Translations under genes and position numbers: made by a program
Source: Ptiloglossa arizonensis
Taxonomy: Eukaryota > Arthropoda > Insecta > Hymenoptera > Colletidae
Assembly (NCBI RefSeq): GCF_051014685.1
Contig: NW_027478899.1
Location: 124,001-188,000 of the forward strand
DNA: 64,000 nt
Direction: 5' to 3'
Notes under the pieces: generated by a model
The model's database searches: none
The model's input: only the letters and a program-made list of their open reading frames with translations
Told to the model about the DNA's origin: nothing
Shown here: piece after piece, positions 1 through 12,300 of the stretch
How positions within the stretch are numbered: position 1 is the first letter of the stretch
Layout of the letters: each line of letters starts with the position of its first letter

Positions 1-1185
1 ACAGTTCTGATGCTCGAAACGAATAACCAGAACGGCCTAGGGGAAAAGTACGCATACCGTTGTAATCGGGCGAGTTTCTACTTTCAGATGCAACAGAAAT
101 TTTGCGGATTGGTCATTCCGTTCGCGAGATATGGCAGTTTGGATGTATGAAACACTTGAGAAACTCAAAATTTTCGCAGTTCTGATGCTCGACAAGCATA
201 ACTAGAACGGTCTAGGGGAAAAGTACGCATACCGCTGTAATCGAGCGAGTTTCTACTTTCAGATGCAACAGAAATTTTGCGGATTGGTCAATCCGTTCGC
301 GAGATATGGCAGTTTGTAGGTAAGAAACGCTTGAGAAACTCAAAATTTTCGCAGTTCTGATGCTCGAAACGAATAACTAGAACGGCCTAGGGGAAGAGTA
401 CGCATACCGTTGTAATCGGGCGAGTTTCTACTTTCAGATGCAACAGAAACTTTGCGGATTGGTCAATCCGTTCGCGAGATATGGCAGTTTGGAGGTAAGA
501 AACGCTTGAGAAACTCAAAATTTTCGCAGTTCTGATGCTCGAAACGAATACCTAGAACGGCCTAGGGGAAAAGTACGCATACCGTTGTAAGCGGGCGAGT
601 TTCTACTTTCAGATGCAACAGAAATTTTGCGGATTAGTCAATCCGTTCGCGAGATATGGCAGTTTGGAGGTAAGAAACGCTTGAGAAACTCAAAATTGTC
701 GCAGTTCTGATGCTCGAAACGAATAACTAGAACGGACTAGGGGAAAAGTACGCATACCGTTGTAATCGGGCGAGTTTGTACTTTCAGATGCAACAGAAAT
801 TTTGCGGATTGGTCAATCCGTTCGCGAGATATGGCAGTTTGGAGGTAAGAAACGCTTGAGAAACTCAAAATTTTCGCAGTTCTGATGCTCGAAACGAATA
901 ACTAGAACGCTCTAGGGGAAAAGTACGCATACCGTTGTAATCGGGCGAGTTTCTACTTTCAGATGCAACAGAAATTTTGCGGATTGGTCAATCCGTTCGC
1001 GAGATATGGCAGTTTGGATGTATGAAACACTTGAGAAACTCAAAATTTTCGCAGTTCTGATGCTCGACAAGCATAACTAGAACGGTCTAGGGGAAAAGTA
1101 CGCATACCGTTGTAATCGGGCGACTTTCTACTTTCAGATGCAACAGAAATTTTGCGGATTGGTCAATCCGTTCGCGAGATATGGC

Positions 1186-1885
1186 AGTTTGTAGGTAAGA
1201 AACGCTTGAGAAACTCAAAATTTTCGCAGTTCTGATGCTCGAAACGAATAACTAGAACGGCCTAGGGGAAAAGTACGCATACCGTTGTAATCGGGCGAGT
1301 TTCTACTTTCAGATGCAACAGAAATTTTGCGGATTGGTCAATCCGTTCGCGAGATATGGCAGGTCGGATGTATGAAACACTTGAGAAACTCAAAATTTTC
1401 GCAGTTCTGATGCTCGACAAGCATAACTAGAACGGTCTAGGGGAAAAGTACGCATACCGCTGTAATCGGGCGAGTTTCTACTTTCAGATGCAACAGAAAT
1501 TTTGCGGATTGGTCAATCCGTTCGCGAGATATGGCAGTTTGTAGGTAAGAAACGCTTTAGAAACTCAACATTTTCGCAGTTCTGATGCTCGAAACGAATA
1601 ACTAGAACGGCCTAGAGGAAAAGTACGCATACCGTTGTAATCGGGCGGGTTTCTACTTTCAGATGCAACAGAAATTTTGCGGATTGGTCAATCCGTTCGC
1701 GAGATATGGCAGGTCGGATGTATGAAACACTTGAGAAACTCAAAATTTTCGCAGTTCTGATGCTCGACAAGCATAACTAGAACGGTCTAGGGGAAAAGTA
1801 CGCATACCGCTGTAATCGGGCGAGTTTCTACTTTCAGATGCAACAGAAATTTTGCGGATTGGTCAATCCGTTCGCGAGATATGGC
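1186..1885 (+). repeat. Local 2-mer (350-bp) tandem
   Basis: The rare junction AGGTCGGATG occurs at 1361 and again at 1711, exactly 350 bp apart, with the same flanking pair of subtypes (GGATGTATG then GTAGGTAAG). The edges are approximate. The same AGGTCGG variant recurs near 6258, 17280 and 23927. Confidence 0.6.
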
Positions 1886-2069
1886 AGTTTGTAGGTAAGA
1901 AACGCTTGAGAAACTCAAAATTTTCGCAGTTCTGATGCTCGAAACGAATAACTAGAACGGCCTAGGGGAAAAGTACGCATACCGTTGTAAGCGGGCGAGT
2001 TTCTACTTTCAGATGCAACAGAAATTTTGCGGATTAGTCAATCCGTTCGCGAGATATGGCAGTTTGGAG

Positions 2070-2975
2070 GTAAGAAACGCTTGAGAAACTCAAAATTTTC
2101 GCAGTTCTGATGCTCGACAAGCATAACTAGAACGGTCTAGGGGAAAAGTACGCATACCGTTGTAATCGGGCGACTTTCTACTTTCAGATGCAACAGAAAT
2201 TTTGCGGATTGGTCAATCCGTTCGCGAGATATGGCAGTTTGGAGGCAAGAGACGGTCGAGAAACTCAAAATTATCACAGTTCTTGACTCGAAACGAATAA
2301 CCAGAACGGCCTAGGGGAAAAGTACGCATACCGTTGTAATCGGGCGAGTTTCTACTTTCCGATGCAACAGAAATTTTGCGGATTGGTCAATCCGTTCGCG
2401 AGATATGGCAGTTTGGAGGTAAGAAACGCTTGAGAAACTCAAAATTTTCGCAGTTCTGATGCTCGAAACGAATAACTAGAACGGCCTAGGGGAAAACTAC
2501 ACCTACCGTTGTAATCGGGCGAGTTTCTACTTTCAGATGCAACAGAAATTTTGCGGATTGGTCATTCCGTTCGCGAGATATGGCAGTTTGGAAGTAAGAA
2601 ACGCTTGAGAAACTCAAAATTTTCGCAGTTCTGATGCTCGACAAGCATAACTAGAACGGTCTAGGGGAAAAGTACGCATACCGCTGTAATCGGGCGAGTT
2701 TCTACTTTCAGATGCAACAGAAATTTTGCGGATTGGTCAAACCGTTCGCGAGATATGGCAGTTTGGAGGTAAGAAACGCTTGGGAAACTCAAAATTGTCG
2801 CAGTTCTGATGCTCGAAACGAATAACTAGAACGGACTAGGGGAAAAGTACGCATACCGTTGTAATCGGGCGAGTTTCTACTTTCCGATGCAACAGAAATT
2901 TTGCGGATTGGTCATTCCTTTCGCGAGATATGGCAGTTTGGAGGTAAGAAACGCTTGAGAAACTCAAAATTTTCG
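2070..2975 (+). repeat. Several-monomer cassette, copy 1 of 7
   Basis: An ordered run of monomers: a 174-bp monomer ending GAGGCAAGAGACGG...TTCTTGACTCG, then a CCGATGC copy, an AACTACACC copy with TCATTCCG, a GACAAGCATAAC copy with TCAAACCG, an AATTGTC/ACTAGG junction and a second CCGATGC copy with TCATTCCT. The CTTTCCGATG of its first marked monomer is at 2355. The same marker, in the same order of neighbours, occurs at 4104, 7251, 14250 (soon truncated), 18274, 24921 and 50281. Confidence 0.7.
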
Positions 2976-3819
2976 CAGTTCTGATGCTCGACAAGCATAA
3001 CTAGAACGGTATAGGGGAAAAGTACGCATACCGTTGTAATCGGGCGAGTTTCTACTTTCAGATGCAACAGAAATTTTGCGGATTGGTCAATCCGTTCGCG
3101 AGATATGGCAGTTTGGATGTATGAAACACTTGAGAAACTCAAAATTTTCGCAGTTCTGATGCTCGACAAGCATAACTAGAACGGTCTAGGGGAAAAGTAC
3201 GCATACCGCTGTAATCGAGCGAGTTTCTACTTTCAGATGCAACAGAAATTTTGCGGATTGGTCAATCCGTTCGCGAGATATGGCAGTTTGTAGGTAAGAA
3301 ACGCTTGAGAAACTCAACATTTTCGCAGTTCTGATGCTCGAAACGAATAACTAGAACGGCCTAGGGGAAAAGTACGCATACCGTTGTAATCGGGCGAGTT
3401 TCTACTTTCAGATGCAACAGAAACTTTGCGGATTGGTCAATCCGTTCACGAGATATGGCAGTTTGGAGGTAAGAAACGCTTGAGAAACTCAAAATTTTCG
3501 CAGTTCTGATGCTCGAAACGAATAACTAGAACGGCCTAGGGGAAAAGTACGCATACCGTTGTAAGCGGGCGAGTTTCTACTTTCAGATGCAACAGAAATT
3601 TTGCGGATTAGTCAATCCGTTCGCGAGATATGGCAGTTTGGAGGTAAGAAACGCTTGAGAAACTCAAAATTTTCGCAGTTCTGATGCTCGAAACGAATAA
3701 CTAGAACGGCCTAGGGGAAAAGTACGCATACCGTTGTAAGCGGGCGAGTTTCTACTTTCAGATGCAACAGAAATTTTGCGGATTAGTCAATCCGTTCGCG
3801 AGATATGGCAGTTTGGAGG

Positions 3820-4725
3820 TAAGAAACGCTTGAGAAACTCAAAATTTTCGCAGTTCTGATGCTCGACAAGCATAACTAGAACGGTCTAGGGGAAAAGTAC
3901 GCATACCGTTGTAATCGGGCGACTTTCTACTTTCAGATGCAACAGAAATTTTGCGGATTGGTCAATCCGTTCGCGAGATATGGCAGTTTGGAGGCAAGAG
4001 ACGGTCGAGAAACTCAAAATTATCACAGTTCTTGACTCGAAACGAATAACCAGAACGGCCTAGGGGAGAAGTACGCATACCGTTGTAATCGGGCGAGTTT
4101 CTACTTTCCGATGCAACAGAAATTTTGCGGATTGGTCAATCCGTTCGCGAGATATGGCAGTTTGGAGGTAAGAAACGCTTGAGAAACTCAAAATTTTCGC
4201 AGTTCTGATGCTCGAAACGAATAACTAGAACGGCCTAGGGGAAAACTACACCTACCGTTGTAATCGGGCGAGTTTCTACTTTCAGATGCAACAGAAATTT
4301 TGCGGATTGGTCATTCCGTTCGCGAGATATGGCAGTTTGGAAGTAAGAAACGCTTGAGAAACTCAAAATTTTCGCAGTTCTGATGCTCGACAAGCATAAC
4401 TAGAACGGTCTAGGGGAAAAGTACGCATACCGCTGTAATCGGGCGAGTTTCTACTTTCAGATGCAACAGAAATTTTGCGGATTGGTCAAACCGTTCGCGA
4501 GATATGGCAGTTTGGAGGTAAGAAACGCTTGAGAAACTCAAAATTGTCGCAGTTCTGATGCTCGAAACGAATAACTAGAACGGACTAGGGGAAAAGTACG
4601 CATACCGTTGTAATCGGGCGAGTTTCTACTTTCCGATGCAACAGAAATTTTGCGGATTGGTCATTCCTTTCGCGAGATATGGCAGTTTGGAGGTAAGAAA
4701 CGCTTGAGAAACTCAAAATTTTCGC
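3820..4725 (+). repeat. Several-monomer cassette, copy 2 of 7
   Basis: The same ordered subtypes as at 2070-2975, offset 1,749 bp, which is ten monomers less one base. The copies diverge after the second CCGATGC monomer: copy 1 goes on to GACAAGC with CGGTATAGG, while this one goes on to GAAACG with CGGCCTAGG. The edges are approximate. Confidence 0.65.
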
Positions 4726-6360
4726 AGTTCTGATGCTCGAAACGAATAACTAGAACGGCCTAGGGGAAAAGTACGCATACCGTTGTAATCGGGCGAGTTT
4801 CTACTTTCAGATGCAACAGAAATTTTGCGGATTGGTCAATCCCTTCGCGAGATATGGCAGTTTGTAGGTAAGAAACGCTTGAGAAACTCAACATTTTCGC
4901 AGTTCTGATGCTCGAAACGAATAACTAGAACGGCCTAGGGGAAAAGTACGCATACCGTTGTAATCGGGCGAGTTTCTACTTTCAGATGCAACAGAAATTT
5001 TGCGGATTGGTCAAACCGTTCGCGAGATATGGCAGTTTGGAGGTAAGAAACGCTTGAGAAACTCAAAATTTTCGCAGTTCTGATGCTCGAAACGAATAAC
5101 TAGAACGGACTAGGGGAAAAGTACGCATACCGTTGTAATCGGGCGAGTTTCTACTTTCCGATGCAACAGAAATTTTGCGGATTGGTCATTCCTTTCGCGA
5201 GATATGGCAGTTTGGAAGTAAGAAACGCTTGAGAAACTCAAAATTTTCGCAGTTCTGATGCTCGACAAGCATAATTAGAACGGTATAGGGGAAAAGTACG
5301 CATACCGCTGTAATCGGGCGACTTTCTACTTTCAGATGCAACAGAAATTTTGCGGATTGGTCAATCCGTTCGCGAGATATGGCAGTTTGGAGGTAAGAAA
5401 CGGTTGAGAAACTCAAAATTTTCACAGTTCTGATGCTCGAAACGAATAACCAGAACGGCCTAGGGGAAAAGTACGCATACCGTTGTAATCGGGCGAGTTT
5501 CTACTTTCAGATGCAACAGAAATTTTGCGGATTGGTCAATCCGTTCGCGAGATATGGCAGTTTGGATGTATGAAACACTTGAGAAACTCAAAATTTTCGC
5601 AGTTCTGATGCTCGACAAGCATAACTAGAACGGTCTAGGGGAAAAGTACGCATACCGCTGTAATCGGGCGAGTTTCTACTTTCAGATGCAACAGAAATTT
5701 TGCGGATTGGTCAATCCGTTCGCGAGATATGGCAGTTTGTAGGTAAGAAACGCTTGAGAAACTCAAAATTTTCACAGTTCTGATGCTCGAAACGAATAAC
5801 CAGAACGGCCTAGGGGAAAAGTACGCATACCGTTGTAATCGGGCGAGTTTCTACTTTCAGATGCAACAGAAATTTTGCGGATTGGTCAATCCGTTCGCGA
5901 GATATGGCAGTTTGGATGTATGAAACACTTGAGAAACTCAAAATTTTCGCAGTTCTGATGCTCGAAACGAATAACTAGAACGGTCTAGGGGAAAAGTACG
6001 CATACCGCTGTAATCGAGCGAGTTTCTACTTTCAGATGCAACAGAAATTTTGCGGATTGGTCAATCCGTTCGCGAGATATGGCAGTTTGGAGGTAAGAAA
6101 CGCTTGAGAAACTCAAAATTTTCGCAGTTCTGATGCTCGAAACGACTAACTAGAACGCCCTAGGGGAAAAGTACGCATACCGTTGTAATCGGGCGAGTTT
6201 CTACTTTCAGATGCAACAGAAATTTTGCGGATTGGTCAATCCGTTCGCGAGATATGGCAGGTCGGATGTATGAAACACTTGAGAAACTCAAAATTTTCGC
6301 AGTTCTGATGCTCGACAAGCATAACTAGAACGGTCTAGGGGAAAAGTACGCATACCGCTG

Positions 6361-6700
6361 TAATCGGGCGAGTTTCTACTTTCAGATGCAACAGAAATTT
6401 TGCGGATTGGTCAATCCGTTCGCGAGATATGGCAGTTTGTAGGTAAGAAACGCTTGAGAAACTCAACATTTTCGCAGTTCTGATGCTCGAAACGAATAAC
6501 TAGAACGGCCTAGGGGAAAAGTACGCATACTTGTAATCGGGCGAGTTTCTACTTTCAGATGCAACAGAAATTTTGCGGATTGGTCAATCCGTTCGCGAGA
6601 TATGGCAGGTTGGATGTATGAAACACTTGAGAAACTCAAAATTTTCGCAGTTCTGATGCTCGACAAGCATAACTAGAACGGTCTAGGGGAAAAGTACGCA
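6361..6700 (+). repeat. Monomer with a 2-bp deletion in the CENP-B-like segment
   Basis: At 6528-6533 GCATACTTGTAATC replaces GCATACCGTTGTAATC, losing CG from the 55-71 element. No other copy in the window shows this, so it looks like a private mutation that has not been amplified. Confidence 0.7.
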
Positions 6701-7810
6701 TACCGCTGTAATCGGGCGAGTTTCTACTTTCAGATGCAACAGAAATTTTGCGGATTGGTCAATCCGTTCGCGAGATATGGCAGTTTGTAGGTAAGAAACG
6801 CTTGAGAAACTCAAAATTTTCGCAGTTCTGATGCTCGAAACGAATAACTAGAACGGCCTAGGGGAAAAGTACGCATACCGTTGTAAGCGGGCGAGTTTCT
6901 ACTTTCAGATGCAACAGAAATTTTGCGGATTAGTCAATCCGTTCGCGAGATATGGCAGTTTGGAGGTAAGAAACGCTTGAGAAACTCAAAATTTTCGCAG
7001 TTCTGATGCTCGACAAGCATAACTAGAACGGTCTAGGGGAAAAGTACGCATACCGTTGTAATCGGGCGACTTTCTACTTTCAGATGCAACAGAAATTTTG
7101 CGGATTGGTCAATCCGTTCGCGAGATATGGCAGTTTGGAGGCAAGAGACGGTCGAGAAACTCAAAATTATCACAGTTCTTGACTCGAAACGAATAACCAG
7201 AACGGCCTAGGGGAAAAGTACGCATACCGTTGTAATCGGGCGAGTTTCTACTTTCCGATGCAACAGAAATTTTGCGGATTGGTCAATCCGTTCGCGAGAT
7301 ATGGCAGTTTGGAGGTAAGAAACGCTTGAGAAACTCAAAATTTTCGCAGTTCTGATGCTCGAAACGAATAACTAGAACGGCCTAGGGGAAAACTACACCT
7401 ACCGTTGTAATCGGGCGAGTTTCTACTTTCAGATGCAACAGAAATTTTGCGGATTGGTCATTCCGTTCGCGAGATATGGCAGTTTGGAAGTAAGAAACGC
7501 TTGAGAAACTCAAAATTTTCGCAGTTCTGATGCTCGACAAGCATAACTAGATCGGTCTAGGGGAAAAGTACGCATACCGCTGTAATCGGGCGAGTTTCTA
7601 CTTTCAGATGCAACAGAAATTTTGCGGATTGGTCAAACCGTTCGCGAGATATGGCAGTTTGGAGGTAAGAAACGCTTGAGAAACTCAAAATTGTCGCAGT
7701 TCTGATGCTCGAAACGAATAACTAGAACGGACTAGGGGAAAAGTACGCATACCGTTGTAATCGGGCGAGTTTCTACTTTCCGATGCAACAGAAATTTTGC
7801 GGATTGGTCA

Positions 7811-9385
7811 TTCCTTTCGCGAGATATGGCAGTTTGGAGGTAAGAAACGCTTGAGAAACTCAAAATTTTCGCAGTTCTGATGCTCGAAACGAATAACTAG
7901 AACGGCCTAGGGGAAAAGTACGCATACCGTTGTAATCGGGCGAGTTTCTACTTTCAGATGCAACAGAAATTTTGCGGATTGGTCAATCCCTTCGCGAGAT
8001 ATGGCAGTTTGTAGGTAAGAAACGCTTGAGAAACTCAACATTTTCGCAGTTCTGATGCTCGAAACGAATAACTAGAACGGCCTAGGGGAAAAGTACGCAT
8101 ACCGTTGTAATCGGGCGAGTTTCTACTTTCAGATGCAACAGAAATTTTGCGGATTGGTCAAACCGTTCGCGAGATATGGCAGTTTGGAGGTAAGAAACGC
8201 TTGAGAAACTCAAAATTTTCGCAGTTCTGATGCTCGAAACGAATAACTAGAACGGACTAGGGGAAAAGTACGCATACCGTTGTAATCGGGCGAGTTTCTA
8301 CTTTCCGATGCAACAGAAATTTTGCGGATTGGTCATTCCTTTCGCGAGATATGGCAGTTTGGAGGTAAGAAACGCTTGAGAAACTCAAAATTTTCGCAGT
8401 TCTGATGCTCGAAACGAATAACTAGAACGGCCTAGGGGAAAAGTACGCATACCGTTGTAATCGGGCGAGTTTCTACTTTCAGATGCAACAGAAATTTTGC
8501 GGATTGGTCAATCCCTTCGCGAGATATGGCAGTTTGTAGGTAAGAAACGCTTGAGAAACTCAACATTTTCGCAGTTCTGATGCTCGAAACGAATAACTAG
8601 AACGGCCTAGGGGAAAAGTACGCATACCGTTGTAATCGGGCGAGTTTCTACTTTCAGATGCAACAGAAATTTTGCGGATTGGTCAAACCGTTCGCGAGAT
8701 ATGGCAGTTTGGAGGTAAGAAACGCTTGAGAAACTCAAAATTTTCGCAGTTCTGATGCTCGAAACGAATAACTAGAACGGACTAGGGGAAAAGTACGCAT
8801 ACCGTTGTAATCGGGCGAGTTTCTACTTTCCGATGCAACAGAAATTTTGCGGATTGGTCATTCCTTTCGCGAGATATGGCAGTTTGGAAGTAAGAAACGC
8901 TTGAGAAACTCAAAATTTTCGCAGTTCTGATGCTCGACAAGCATAACTAGAACGGTATAGGGGAAAAGTACGCATACCGCTGTAATCGGGCGACTTTCTA
9001 CTTTCAGATGCAACAGAAATTTTGCGGATTGGTCAATCCGTTCGCGAGATATGGCAGTTTGGAGGTAAGAAACGGTTGAGAAACTCAAAATTTTCACAGT
9101 TCTGATGCTCGAAACGAATAACCAGAACGGCCTAGGGGAAAAGTACGCATACCGTTGTAATCGGGCGAGTTTCTACTTTCAGATGCAACAGAAATTTTGC
9201 GGATTGGTCAATCCGTTCGCGAGATATGGCAGTTTGGATGTATGAAACACTTGAGAAACTCAAAATTTTCGCAGTTCTGATGCTCGACAAGCATAACTAG
9301 AACGGTCTAGGGGAAAAGTACGCATACCGCTGTAATCGGGCGAGTTTCTACTTTCAGATGCAACAGAAATTTTGCGGATTGGTCA
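7811..9385 (+). repeat. 3-mer HOR (525 bp), TCATTCCTTTCG marker three times
   Basis: TTCCTTTCGC is found at 7811, 8336 and 8861, each 525 bp apart. The first two units share CAATCCC with GTAGGTAAG and then TCAAACCG in the next monomers. The third marker is followed by a different continuation (GAAGTAAG, CGGTATAGG). This extra 525 bp explains why sequence matching 3.8-5.4 kb recurs first at offset 3,147 and then at 3,672. The right edge is approximate. Confidence 0.7.
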
Positions 9386-12300
9386 ATCCGTTCGCGAGAT
9401 ATGGCCGTTTGTAGGTAAGAAACGCTTGAGAAACTCAAAATTTTCACAGTTCTGATGCTCGAAACGAATAACCAGAACGGCCTAGGGGAAAAGTACGCAT
9501 ACCGTTGTAATCGGGCGAGTTTCTACTTTCAGATGCAACAGAAATTTTGCGGATTGGTCAATCCGTTCGCGAGATATGGCAGTTTGGATGTATGAAACAC
9601 TTGAGAAACTCAAAATTTTCGCAGTTCTGATGCTCGACAAGCATAACTAGAACGGTCTAGGGGAAAAGTACGCATACCGCTGTAATCGAGCGAGTTTCTA
9701 CTTTCAGATGCAACAGAAATTTTGCGGATTGGTCAATCCGTTCGCGAGATATGGCAGTTTGTAGGTAAGAAACGCTTGAGAAACTCAACATTTTCGCAGT
9801 TCTGATGCTCGAAACGAATAACTAGAACGGCCTAGGGGAAAAGTACGCATACCGTTGTAATCGGGCGAGTTTCTACTTTCAGATGCAAGAGAAACTTTGC
9901 GGATTGGTCAATCCGTTCACGAGATATGGCAGTTTGGAGGTAAGAAACGCTTGAGAAACTCAAAATTTTCGCAGTTCTGATGCTCGAAACGAATAACTAG
10001 AACGGCCTAGGGGAAAAGTACGCATACCGTTGTAAGCGGGCGAGTTTCTACTTTCAGATGCAACAGAAATTTTGCGGATTAGTCCATCCGTTCGCGAGAT
10101 ATGGCAGTTTGGAGGTAAGAAACGCTTGAGAAACTCAAAATTGTCGCAGTTCTGATGCTCGAAACGAATAACTAGAACGGACTAGGGGAAAAGTACGCAT
10201 ACCGTTGTAATCGGGCGAGTTTCTACTTTCCGATGCAACAGAAATTTTGCGGATTGGTCATTCCTTTCGCGAGATATGGCAGTTTGGAAGTAAGAAACGC
10301 TTGAGAAACTCAAAATTTTCGCAGTTCTGATGCTCGACAAGCATAACTAGAACGGTATAGGGGAAAAGTACGCATACCGCTGTAATCGGGCGACTTTCTA
10401 CTTTCAGATGCAACAGAAATTTTGCGGATTGGTCAATCCGTTCGCGAGATATGGCAGTTTGGAGGTAAGAAACGGTTGAGAAACTCAAAATTTTCACAGT
10501 TCTGATGCTCGAAACGAATAACCAGAACGGCCTAGGGGAAAAGTACGCATACCGTTGTAATCGGGCGAGTTTCTACTTTCAGATGCAACAGAAATTTTGC
10601 GGATTGGTCAATCCGTTCGCGAGATATGGCAGTTTGGATGTATGAAACACTTGAGAAACTCAAAATTTTCGCAGTTCTGATGCTCGACAAGCATAACTAG
10701 AACGGTCTAGGGGAAAAGTACGCATACCGCTGTAATCGGGCGAGTTTCTACTTTCAGATGCAACAGAAATTTTGCGGATTGGTCAATCCGTTCGCGAGAT
10801 ATGGCAGTTTGTAGGTAAGAAACGCTTGAGAAACTCAAAATTTTCACAGTTCTGATGCTCGAAACGAATAACCAGAACGGCCTAGGGGAAAAGTACGCAT
10901 ACCGTTGTAATCGGGCGAGTTTCTACTTTCAGATGCAACAGAAATTTTGCGGATTGGTCAATCCGTTCGCGAGATATGGCAGTTTGGATGTATGAAACAC
11001 TTGAGAAACTCAAAATTTTCGCAGTTCTGATGCTCGACAAGCATAACTAGAACGGTCTAGGGGAAAAGTACGCATACCGCTGTAATCGAGCGAGTTTCTA
11101 CTTTCAGATGCAACAGAAATTTTGCGGATTGGTCAATCCGTTCGCGAGATATGGCAGTTTGTAGGTAAGAAACGCTTGAGAAACTCAACATTTTCGCAGT
11201 TCTGATGCTCGAAACGAATAACTAGAACGGCCTAGGGGAAAAGTACGCATACCGTTGTAATCGGGCGAGTTTCTACTTTCAGATGCAACAGAAACTTTGC
11301 GGATTGGTCAATCCGTTCACGAGATATGGCAGTTTGGAGGTAAGAAACGCTTGAGAAACTCAAAATTTTCGCAGTTCTGATGCTCGAAACGAATAACTAG
11401 AACGGCCTAGGGGAAAAGTACGCATACCGTTGTAAGCGGGCGAGTTTCTACTTTCAGATGCAACAGAAATTTTGCGGATTAGTCCATCCGTTCGCGAGAT
11501 ATGGCAGTTTGGAGGTAAGAAACGCTTGAGAAACTCAAAATTGTCGCAGTTCTGATGCTCGAAACGAATAACTAGAACGGACTAGGGGAAAAGTACGCAT
11601 ACCGTTGTAATCGGGCGAGTTTGTACTTTCAGATGCAACAGAAATTTTGCGGATTGGTCAATCCGTTCGCGAGATATGGCAGTTTGGAGGTAAGAAACGC
11701 TTGAGAAACTCAAAATTTTCGCAGTTCTGATGCTCGAAACGAATAACTAGAACGCCCTAGGGGAAAAGTACGCATACCGTTGTAATCGGGCGAGTTTCTA
11801 CTTTCAGATGCAACAGAAATTTTGCGGATTGGTCAATCCGTTCGCGAGATATGGCAGTTTGGATGTATGAAACACTTGAGAAACTCAAAATTTTCGCAGT
11901 TCTGATGCTCGACAAGCATAACTAGAACGGTCTAGGGGAAAAGTACGCATACCGCTGTAATCGAGCGAGTTTCTACTTTCAGATGCAACAGAAATTTTGC
12001 GGATTGGTCAATCCGTTCGCGAGATATGGCAGTTTGTAGGTAAGAAACGCTTGAGAAACTCAACATTTTCGCAGTTCTGATGCTCGAAACGAATAACTAG
12101 AACGGCCTAGGGGAAAAGTACGCATACCGTTGTAATCGGGCGAGTTTCTACTTTCATATGCAACAGAAACTTTGCGGATTGGTTAATCCGTTCGCGAGAT
12201 ATGGCAGTTTGGAGGTAAGAAACGCTTGAGAAACTCAAAATTTTCGCAGTTCTGATGCTCGAAACGAATAACTAGAACGGCCTAGGGGAAAAGTACGCAT

